From the NCBI RefSeq assembly GCF_000002235.5, contig NW_022145606.1:48420685-48484684 (forward strand): a DNA stretch of 64,000 bases. Direction: 5' to 3'. This DNA is from Strongylocentrotus purpuratus. Lineage: Eukaryota; Echinodermata; Echinoidea; Camarodonta; Strongylocentrotidae. Below the pieces are notes generated by a model, which did not search any database, had not been told where the DNA came from, and saw nothing but the letters and a program-made list of their open reading frames with translations. Position numbers and translations under genes: made by a program. Shown here one piece after another: positions 55,419 through 64,000 of this stretch. Numbering within the stretch: the stretch's first letter is position 1; each line of letters opens with the position of its first letter.

Positions 55419-57330
55419 TCATGAAGAGTATTCAACATTAGATGGAATTGAAAATGGAGACACATTAGTACCAAGGTCGCTAAAGCGTTTTATACATAAT
55501 GACTGTAGATAGGTGCGGTATGGATGTTGCTTTGCTGCAGCACTAGTTGGATGTAGACTTTCTAACTGAAAGGATGAACTCAGAGAACTGCGACCAATTG
55601 CCCGTTTGTATGCAGTGTGACGGTAGTCATCAAGATATTCAAACTGCTGGCCGCATAAAGGCTTCCCCAGCTCTTTTTTTAACCTCGTCATGGTGCTTCC
55701 ACTGCGAATGTATCAAGCAAGTCATAGTCAATTTTCTTGTGGACCATATTGCCGAAACCGTATTACACCCTGTCACAGCATAAAGACACATCAGGCGATT
55801 TCTAATGACATAACCTACGTCTATGAACAAGGGAAGGGGCACCTTAAGACACAATGCAGGCTTCAGTCATCCGCCTGGGTGGGAGTCGAACCCGGGATCT
55901 TTGGTTCGACAGACGGACGCTTTACCGACTGAGTCAACTCGCCTCCTTCATAGGTTGACAGTTGTGGCCAAACAACTGATTGCAGCAAGCGACCACCATC
56001 TTAAACAAAGAGACCATTTCTGGCAGGTTGGATTGCTTGGTGAACGAATTCAGCAGGAGACCTAGAGAACTCTTTGTTGGCTTTCGCATCACCCCCACCT
56101 CTGAAAGGGAAAGTGCCTGTGTGCAAAGAACGAATCCATCTCAGTGTTGTTATTCAGGAAACATGTGATTCTGTTGAACAGTAGTGTTGGGTTGACTTTT
56201 TAATATGTGCTTTGTCCCCTGATTTTCTCTATCTTACTCTTGGCACCAATGGTCTTTACCTTGTCCTTAGGATGTACGTAGCTTGATATCTGTAAACTTC
56301 CTACCATGCATTCGTTTCGGATGCCGCTACTAGGCCGATTCGTACAGGTTAATGACAATTATCAGATGAGCCAGAGACGATGCCAGTTGACAAGGAGACC
56401 AGGCAATTAGTATCAAATCCAGCAAATGGTGATGTGCCTGCAACCATCAAACAAAGATACATCTATCTTTATTGTCTCTTGACCTGGTACTTTGCTGTAT
56501 GTCTTTATGCTGCTCTGATGTACCAGTGTGTACTCCGGTGAACTGTTCCAGTTCATCACAGGTAGGAACACAGCGAGGAAGTGCATTAACCCACTTAGCC
56601 AATGTACTGTCTGTGATTCCACGTCCACGAGTCATTTCTCTAGATGTTTTCAGCTTCCGCATCAGGAACTTTTCAATGGTCTGATCAGAGGAGTTTCCAC
56701 CCCAGAATGAATCCACATGGCTGATGGTGAATTATCACTTTTCTGCGACTTGTGTATATTCATTTCCTGGCATGGTTTGCTCTAGAGCTTCCATGTGTTG
56801 TAAATACAACCTGGCAGATTTGACATAGGGAAGATGTCCTGCAGCATGGAAATGTATCATTTCCCTCACACAGCTGAGATGGTCCCCTGTCCTTTCAGCT
56901 GGAATGAAACATTGCAGAAGAGACACATAATTGTCGGATATACTGCAACCAAAGTTATCCTATCCTACTTTGTCCTGCTGCCCGGCAATGAGTTGTGAAA
57001 TGATCTGACTTTAACTGTTTGACACACTCCTTCTCAGGTACATCAGTCACCTTCGTGCCCTGGTTGAGGAGTGCACCATACATATTTGCTAAGTGGTCCT
57101 TATCTATGCTGTCTAAGATGCCAGGTTTACCCATCAACACGCCAATGAGGGCAGCTGAAGTAAGAATGTGAGCACGAAGAGAAGGGGAAAATGCATGACC
57201 AGATTGCATATGTATGACAGACCCTTTGGCGTACACTGTCTCCCATAGCTCTGCAAGCATACTTCCGCCCATGACGTGGCCTATATGCTGCCGAGATGTG
57301 ACATGAGGAGGTGAAATCCACCAAGACGGA
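55419..57330 (-). pseudogene. Decayed transposon gene of the GRG/GCDT family
   Basis: Minus-strand fragments in order from 57272: ETVYAKGSVIHMQSGHAFSP and SLRAHILTSAALIGVLMGKP; LLQCFIPAERTGDHLSCVRE, MIHFHAAGHLPYVKSARLYL and QHMEALEQTMPGNEYTQ (56926-56735); DSFWGGNSSDQTIEKFLMRK and LKTSREMTRGRGITDSTLAK, WVNALPRCVPTCDELEQFTG and TSEQHKD (56716-56500); VTGCNTVSAIWSTRK (near 55780); and LGKPLCGQQFEYLDDYRHTA with LHPTSAAAKQHPYRTYLQSL (55680-55480). I know this motif order (fWxG, IExxLMRxxK, LTRGRG, TGCDTTSAFxGxGK, LPPTxxALxQH) from many uncharacterised proteins of corals, molluscs and echinoderms; this match is from memory. The GCDT motif resembles the helical motif of FEN1/XPG nucleases. Here Asp is replaced by Asn (GCNT), at least four frame breaks or stops separate the parts, and a SINE fragment replaces coding sequence at 55813-55949. 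Not functional. Confidence 0.78.
55813..55949 (-). mobile_element. tRNA-derived SINE, 5' fragment, reversed
   Basis: Complement of the head of the SINE at 45511-45866: A box near 55917-55935 and B box complement GGAGTCGAACC at 55882-55892. It stops at the word GTTCATAGACGTAGGT. It lies within the decayed transposon gene, so it arrived in that copy later. Confidence 0.85.
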
Positions 57331-57876
57331 CAATTACTTTTCCTAGGTCTTGAGAAGAAGCTACAATCTCCCCTGCCTTGATGTATGAGGGCTAGTCAAA
57401 TGTTACTGCACATATTCTTAAGTTATGTTTTTCACATTGTGAATGTGCAAAGTATAGTGCCGTGTAGATGGTACTCGGATAAAAGGGTTCTAAATTTATG
57501 AAGGGCAGAGTTTCAATTCTCGTACTAGTCACTCTGCATGGCCACTTTCATGAAACCACTCCATGAAGGACAAAGCTCATGTTGCTCAAGATGTCTATCT
57601 GTTCACGTGAGCCACACTTCCGGTGTTTATACACAGCTATTCCAACAATATTGGCGACAGAAATGACCCGGTCTACTAGCAGTGATGATACGGCATGTGC
57701 TATTGAGGTGCATTTCCTGTTTGATACCGTGTGACTTTTGCCTTTGCGACATTGGTACTAATGTGTCTCCATTTTCAGTTCCATCTAACCCGGGCATCTG
57801 ACGTTGAGTACTCTTCACGGTTGCACACTGTCAGTCTGATGTCGTTGAGGATGATGGAAGCAGCCATATGCGTGCA

Positions 57877-57907
<31 letters not shown>

Positions 57908-58596
57908 GTGTATACTTTATGTATAATTGAAGTATTTAGTTATTTAATGAAAGGTTTATTTGTACTGATATGTATTACAATGGTGCTTTTCTAGTATAGA
58001 CATTTGATTGCATTCATAACTTATCTACTTTAATACAATGAGATAAAATTGGAAATGGTGGCCATTTGGGGTGCCAATTTAGATTTCAGTAAGGGCTCAA
58101 GTGGTTTTACTGCTACTTGTGTGTTTTAAATTGTGTTAATAAGTATTTGGTTGAGTTCCTTATGCTGAAAAACATATATTTAGACAATAAAATTTGGTAT
58201 TTGGGTTATCTAGTTGCACAGTTATAAGAAATACAGGAAATGGCGGCAATTTTGGGCGCCATTTTGGATTTCGGGATGGGCTAAAGTGGTTTAAAGCTAC
58301 TTGTGTGTTTCAAAATTTATCAATATGTATTTTAATGAGTTCCTTATGCTAGAAAACATATATTTAGACATTTAAATTTTGTATTTGGGTTATCAAGTTG
58401 CAAAGCTATAAGAAATTCAGGAAATGGCGGCCATTTTGGACGCCATCTTGGATTGCGGAAAACGCTCAAGGAGGATTCATGAGGACTTTTAGTATGTTAT
58501 TTTAGACATATTCCCGGAGCTATCCTGAAAAAATCAGCTTGTTATGGAAAATGTCCAGGTTGAGGCCTATTTTGACCTAATGCTCTTGGCCTAATA

Positions 58597-61277
58597 GGAC
58601 AGTTTGGCCATCCCGAATTGAGTTGGGCCGAATATGACGAATATTGTTTTGTTGGGCTAGCACAAAATAAAAGAATACACGCCATGTCGTGACCTACTAA
58701 AACCAAGTTGGTCAAACTCTGTGTATAGATGGTTTTGATCCTTTCAAAAGATTTTTTAAGCATTGAGAACACCCCCTTTGTGTACTTCCGAATAATCAGT
58801 TTCTTCAACCTCCCCCCCCCCCGCCTCCGCCCCTTCCCAATATTATGTATTCTTCTAGATCCACTCCTGACCTCTATGAATAATGATTACATAACTTTCA
58901 TGACAGCATATCAGTTAATTGTCATCTCTACGCGTTTGGTACTAATAACATTTTCTATCCATGCGCAGATTATATCTACGGACTGGAAGTGCCCCCCCCC
59001 CATCATACTCTAGATAAACTGTATATATTACGTCATCCCTCCAATATGGGCAAAGGATGAGGGGGATGGGGGGCAATTTCTATGACAGTAGAAAAATAAA
59101 CCACTATGAATGGCGAAAGTTTGAAATAAATCTAATCTTGATGAAAGAGTTATGGAAGTTTGAAATATAATATATGCGTTTCTCAAGTCGGCACTTTTGC
59201 CAGTGGATTGTGACGTAGTTAAGGACACCTATTCCGTGTGTCGTGTACAACATATTAGTTCTTCTATTTTTCTCCCATATGCTCTCTCTCTTGAGGCACT
59301 CCTAAAAATACATCGTAGATAGTCTATTATTAAAAGTACAAACGATTCCTTCGAGTCATCCATTTAAAAAATAAATGTAATCTTCATATTTTTTTTATTG
59401 TTGGATCAAATGGGAAAATAGTTCACCACTACATCACAGTGACATTACCGGTGTGGCCAATTTGAATTTCCCTAAAGTGTAGTGATTACAACTCTCAAAA
59501 TGTAATAGCTGTGATACCTTAGGGACAATAAGAAATGCACTAGTTACACGTTGTCTCCTGGGTATCGACTGCACAGTTTCTCATGTGGTTTATTACTAAA
59601 GCAGTCACAAGGTGGCGCTAGAATATTTAAACACATCCCTTCATAATGAAAGAGTCATCAATATTATTGTTCGGACATCTGTGATAACATTCATGTTTGC
59701 TTTTACCACAATTTGGGGAATCAAGGTCCAGATTGATCACTTGCCACAACCTGATAACTCAATGTTTATATACATCTTCTTGTACAGATATCATACATGT
59801 AAGTTTTAACTGTTGTAATAAAACCAATGTTTACTATTTGCCTTTATCTTTATGTCTTGGCCATTGTTTCACTTTTCTTTTCATAGAACACATACACAAT
59901 TGTATTTATAACAATTTCCCCTTAAAGAACCATTTCTCTCCAGCCTCAATCTTTTGTCTTCCTTTTTTGTATCATTGTTACGCCGCATAAAAATCAACTT
60001 CATATCATATTTAAATCATTAAATGAGTAAAAGATGTGTACTGTATCTGTGTGAATAACAAATGAAGCATTCTACGTCATCTATAGGGCAATCCCCATAC
60101 ATGATACAAGTGCCATCATAAATATATGATAGAAACAACTCGTATACACTCCAACAATGATCAACCACATATTTGTGTAAAATGCATATCAATACAAAAT
60201 AAAATAATGAAAAGTAATAATGTTACTTGAGTTTCGTATGCACCTGTAAAGATGTACATAATGGAATTATCACTTACAAAAGCAATTACTGTTACACGCA
60301 ATTACTTAATCTTCCAACACATATATGCATCTTTTGTATGAGCTTCGTGAATTCTTTCTTCACACAAACCTATTTACAATAAATAGTGCTATTCTAGTAG
60401 CAATCTAAGGTGTAGATGTCAATATAATATATAATATAATGTGTGTTTGTATATACATTTATACATATAAATAACATGTAAAACAAAAGTTGGTTCATAA
60501 TAAAGAAATGTACATTTTCACAACAAGTACATTAATTAGCTACATGCATTCCTTGTGACTCATTGGGTATATGTCTCACATTTAAATGGTGATGTGAATT
60601 ACTGACATAATTTGCATTATTTTGATATAAATGTTCCGAGAATATAATGAATAATACCAAACGTAATACAAGGCCATTAACAAATAGATCGTTGTATTAT
60701 GATATTATCCTAATCGAACAAAACCGAGTAAAATGAGACAAAACCGGGAAGACCTGTTGCCCTAAAATATACTACATTGTATTATTACACGTTCCGTTTC
60801 CTTTTCCTTCATCTCTCCCCCAATCGAATGGGGGTGTGGGGGTACTCAGCGTTGAGGGCGTGTAAAATAACATATGTTTAAAATAGCTGTAAGCCTGTAA
60901 CCATGCATTTTCTGCAGTATTTCGCCATCAAAATAATCCCATATACAAGTATTATGTTTGTACAAAGATTAGGGAAATAGTACCTTTGCAGATTTAAGTT
61001 ATTTTCACAAATCAAATAGCTTTCCCCCAAAATGGAAGAGGCAAAATAATTTTGTTTTAAAGGTAATTAATAAAAAGTATACCTAAAACCCAAATTCGTA
61101 TGTTTCCAAACATTTCCAAAACAGCTGGGTTTTTTATGAATCTACATTGTCGATCATCATTACACTTAATTCATTAAAAGTGCAAACAACACATGATTTT
61201 TACAGAAGTGTTTCTATATCTAAATGTAAAACAACCTGCTGCTTAGATAATTTGAAACAAGGGAAACGCTCTCGGCG
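58597..61277. other. No gene recognised
   Basis: Mostly AT-rich sequence. Short poly-C runs (58810-58830 and 58990-59005) may be remains of GC-ended elements. A TATAATATA-rich run lies at 60423-60440. Open frames here are short and unrecognised. Confidence 0.35.
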
Positions 61278-61775
61278 GTCTCGCCTGCATTACGCAATTC
61301 GATATGATGAAAAATTGAGGTTTGAACATTATTTATAGACAGGATGGCCCATTAGCAGACCCCAAAAAAGAAATCCTCTGAATATAATCAGCATTTTGAA
61401 GAGAATATTGACCAAGAATCATCAGAAGAATATTTACTATTAATTGTACCAGGATCGATAACTTGAATGAAATATGAACAACTTAATTAAAAAAAAAAAG
61501 ATTTATTTATTCTCATATTAAGATGTGAAAACATAATTCAAGTCTACTGACCTGAAATGACCTTTGACCTTGTGACCTGGAATTTGTGTCATATGATTTG
61601 TGATACTTGATAACCCTTGGGTGCAAGTTTCATGGAATTTGAACAAACAATTTTGAAAATATGCTAACAATTCAAAAACTTAACCCTAGGTTAAGTTTTT
61701 GATGTTGACGCCGCCGCCGTCGCCGTCACCGGAAAAGCGGCGCCTATGTCTCGCTTTTTGCTACGCAGGCGAGAC
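61278..61775. mobile_element. Non-autonomous DNA element with GTCTCGCCTGC ends
   Basis: The left end GTCTCGCCTGCATTACG and the complement of the right end GTCTCGCCTGCGTAGC form an inverted repeat. The right part has the conserved phrases TGACCTTTGACCTTGTGACC and GACGCCGCCGCCGTCGCCGT. I recall this kind of sequence as a widespread repeat in marine invertebrate genomes. Class not assigned; no target duplication defined. Confidence 0.6.
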
Positions 61776-62423
61776 AAAAACTGTAGTAAGAAGTGAAATT
61801 ATTCCAAGTACGATGATGGAAATGAGACAAGAGTTACATTCAATAACATAATTACCAATGACAATGCATAAAGCTGGTTAGCAGGAGCCTATATTATCTA
61901 AACATGAAGATGAAATAAATCGAACTTCATTTCTCCTGGAAGTTAACATGTTGACTACTGATTTAACATATTTCCAATAATATCCCAGTTTGGAAGCGCT
62001 TAGAGACTTAATTGTGATTCGCGCTACATAAAAGCTGAATATTATTATTTGTATTATTTTTAATATTATTTCCCATAGCTTTAATACAAAAATGACCCGG
62101 TTCCAGTAGGAAATGGGTTAATAAATACCAGGAAGTAGATCAGGTATATATCAGGTATGAGACAATGCAGCATGGCAACTTGACCGGTAGTGTGTAGTCA
62201 TCACTGGAACTCATCCAATGTGAGAAAAATAATGATGCCAGGTACAAGGCAATGCACTATGCCAGCTGCAGCTGTACTGTGGCTCAATCAGTGTGGGTAC
62301 TGTAGTACTCCGGAAACGTACCATAATTCTTAACGAGAAAACATAATGGAATTACGATAAGATTAATAATATTTAACGACATAGAAGTGTATTGCTAAAT
62401 ATATTACTCATTGCGGATATAGT
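61776..62423. other. No gene recognised
   Basis: AT-rich sequence. GGAAGCGCTTAGAGACTTAA and GCGCTACATAAAAGCTGAAT followed by ATTATT (61990-62060) look like another CR1/L2-type 3' tail. Confidence 0.4.
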
Positions 62424-62595
62424 ATCGAAAATAATATCGCTAGTGATATTCGTAAAGTATAAAAGACCCTTGCTTACAATAGTTTTTATCACCTAACGAA
62501 GTATCGCAGTAGCATACGAAACGTCGTGATCTTTTAGATTCCTTATTGACCACATTGCGAGACAAACGAATATCACTAGCGATATTATTTTCGAT
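62424..62595. mobile_element. MITE with perfect 30-bp inverted repeats
   Basis: ATCGAAAATAATATCGCTAG and the following ten bases (62424-62453) are repeated inversely without a mismatch at 62566-62595. The direct repeat ATAGAAGTGTATTG lies at 62381-62394 and 62594-62607, overlapping the right tip by two bases. The element may therefore be longer on the left (from 62395) than the inverted repeat suggests. The perfect arms suggest recent insertion. Confidence 0.8.
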
Positions 62596-62607
62596 AGAAG
62601 TGTATTG

Positions 62608-63094
62608 TTTACATATTCAATGGATTTTACATTTAAACGATGAAACACTCGTTTTAACTCAGGGTTATGATAAGACCAAACGTTTAATTGTCTTTATACC
62701 GATGGTTGTTCCACTGACCACCTTGATACATTTCAGTTTTATTAAAGAATTCCTGATTATGTTTCCTATTCGTGTCTAGGAAAAGATGTATAATTATCGA
62801 ATTCAATTATCCTCTAGATGGGGACTGTTGAATAAAGATGAAACGGAAAAGAGTGTAATGAGTAACCTCCTTTCCAGGTTATCCTGATTTTTTTTCATTT
62901 GCTAGACTTGAGTCATAATGGGCCGATAGTAGGAGTCATGTTCCAGAAAGCAGAAAATGAATTATTAGTTATGTGGAACCCTAATTTTGTTATCAGCATA
63001 CAACGTGAAGCTTAACTAATAAACATTAGTAACATCATTCCGAAAAGAAAGAAAGCAATTCCTAGACATCATTACATCAACAAAATAGCTAATT
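62608..63094. other. No gene recognised
   Basis: AT-rich sequence without recognised features. Confidence 0.35.
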
Positions 63095-63430
63095 TACTAT
63101 TTCAAGTCCCTTCGACTTCGTCGGCGAGGGAATAATAATTTACACTGTAATTATTATTTGCCCGCCATTGTATTCAATTGCTAATCCGACCATGAAAGTG
63201 CACACGCTCCGCTCCATGGGCCCATGGGGAGAATTCCAGCTCAGGCGCCATTTTACAAGCTCACACAAGCTTAAACTACATTCACATTCGCTGTATACGG
63301 GCTTGCCCGGGTAAATTATTTAACACATAGGTGAAGAGTGACAAATGAAGATTACTGCGGGACTCGAACCGCGAACCATGTGATCCAAAGTCCGTTGCCG
63401 TATACACTAGATCGCTACACCTCTCGTCTC
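63095..63430 (-). mobile_element. Probable tRNA-derived SINE, reversed
   Basis: On the minus strand 63425-63340 has a tRNA-like head: GAGAGGTGTAGCGATCTAGTG (A-box region) and GGTTCGAGTCCCGCAGTAAT (B box). A GC-richer body follows down to about 63095, with CCCTCGCCGACGAAGTCGAA. There is no clear tail. The family differs from the SINE at 45511. Confidence 0.5.
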
Positions 63431-63987
63431 TCTACCTCTCTCTCTCTGCATGGAAGATTCGTGAACTTCGATGATCCGTATTTACCGTCATGGTCGCAAA
63501 ATAAACAAGTCAACGCAAAACGTAGCATTCCCTCGCAGGGGATTAATGGCCTATATACGTCAGAACAAGACTTAGTTACCTCTATTAGACTATACTCTTA
63601 TATTACTTGCCAAGAAGTTAAAAAAAATATAAATAATTAATAACATAGCGAACTATTTATTCCTATGATATGCTAATACGTCTTAATACCTTCAGCTTCT
63701 CTCTCTCTCTCTCTCTCTCTAGAGTTGTCTCCCTCGTCGCTTTCTTCTTGGTCTCATCCTATTCCTTTGCCAGTTTCCCTCTTTCCGCTTCTATCATACC
63801 CGTTCTTACTTCACCCTATTATGTTAATTTCATTCCTATTTACTATTTAAGAAGAGTCGCAGTACCACACCTGCTATATACATGTAAATCTAATTCCGTG
63901 TAAATAAAGACAGATATGTGATTTATAAGAGCTTTGGCCAGTGTATAAACCTATGGTGTACCTCCCCTCTCCTATCAACCCTCTTCT
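63431..63987. other. No gene recognised; CT microsatellite
   Basis: A (TC)n run is at 63697-63720; the rest is unassigned. Confidence 0.4.
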
Positions 63988-64000
63988 TAGGCCAAGAGCA
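63988..64000 (+). mobile_element. Probable start of a second copy of the 4.45-kb transposon
   Basis: The last 13 bases, TAGGCCAAGAGCA, are identical to the left tip at 54141-54153 in the same orientation. Only the tip is inside the window. Confidence 0.5.

Larger units (their letters stand above)
54141..58593 (-). mobile_element. 4.45-kb DNA transposon with very long terminal inverted repeats
   Basis: The tips are TAGGCCAAGAGCATTAG at the left and its inverse CTAATGCTCTTGGCCTA at the right. ATA flanks both (54138-54140 and 58594-58596), a 3-bp target duplication. The arms match over about 850 bases (54141-54859 plus 55399-55490 at the left, 57740-58593 at the right) once a MITE inserted in the left arm is removed. 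Each arm contains about 2.4 tandem units of about 185 bases with ATCCAAAATGGCGCCCAAAA, which start at 54270, 54454 and 54639. The centre carries a decayed minus-strand gene (55419-57330) and a reversed SINE. The superfamily is not settled: the FEN/XPG-like motif of the gene makes Academ (known to encode an XPG-type nuclease) a candidate. It is a non-functional copy. Confidence 0.85.

Noticed and set aside
56413-57333. Alternative-frame open frames in the transposon gene region
   Set aside because: They overlap the recognisable family frames and show no conserved motifs of their own.
54141-58593. Polinton or other virus-like element, because of the long inverted repeats
   Set aside because: The target duplication is 3 bp, the length is 4.45 kb, and no capsid, polymerase or integrase-like frame is seen. 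It fits a plain DNA transposon.
63340-63425. tRNA gene on the minus strand
   Set aside because: Box A and box B are recognisable but I could not form a clean acceptor stem and anticodon arm. A SINE head is more likely.

Overview
The window looks like animal nuclear DNA, most likely from an echinoderm and probably a sea urchin. The reasons are intron-split genes with GT-AG junctions, a tRNA-derived SINE with an (AAG)n tail of a type I associate with sea urchins, Tx1/L1-like, RTE-like and CR1/L2-like LINE remains, very many foldback MITEs, and an IL-17 gene of the kind that is expanded in echinoids. The species assignment is inference; no rRNA or mitochondrial marker is present. Three host genes can be supported. 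(1) 3802-8685 (+): a large C2H2 zinc-finger gene with about 33 fingers, in at least two exons. Its last exon carries one in-frame stop and two single-base frame breaks, so it is either a young pseudogene or a place where the assembly has errors. (2) 14838-17568 (-): an interleukin-17 family cytokine gene in four or five short exons, most of which are too short to show up as open frames. All splice phases agree and the product ends in the IL-17 C-terminal Cys-x-Cys. (3) 30809-38613 (+): a complete five-exon TMED/p24 cargo-receptor gene of the TMED1/5 type, 222 residues, with a GC-AG first intron. Layout: 1-3643 is one copy of a roughly 3.7-kb duplicated block whose second copy is at 21068-24817; the zinc-finger gene starts just after the first copy. 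From 8.7 to 13 kb there are MITEs, LINE tails and simple repeats. From 13.9 to 17.6 kb lies the IL-17 gene with a minisatellite 3' flank rich in AU-type elements. From 19.8 to 20.7 kb there is a polypyrimidine higher-order repeat. From 27.4 to 30.3 kb there is a tandem triplication with expanding TTC tracts just upstream of TMED. From 30.8 to 38.6 kb runs the TMED gene, with its introns full of foldback elements and an antisense LINE. From 42 to 53.3 kb there is a repeat district: a 2.4-kb foldback element with 420-bp arms and an internal roughly 110-bp satellite, a nested LINE/SINE/LINE stack, a 3-kb array of the same satellite, and poly-G/poly-C-rich tandem blocks. From 54.1 to 58.6 kb lies a 4.45-kb DNA transposon with very long inverted repeats and a 3-bp target duplication. 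It holds a decayed gene of a widespread animal protein family with a FEN/XPG-like GCDT-type motif. From 58.6 kb to the end there is almost nothing but two MITEs and a SINE, and the last 13 bases repeat the tip of the 4.45-kb transposon. The three genes have no evident common function. They are islands in DNA dominated by transposable elements, and several of those elements have probably affected them: a MITE supplies the only nearby poly(A) signal seen after the zinc-finger stop codon, and a repeat family is shared between the zinc-finger 3' flank and a TMED intron.
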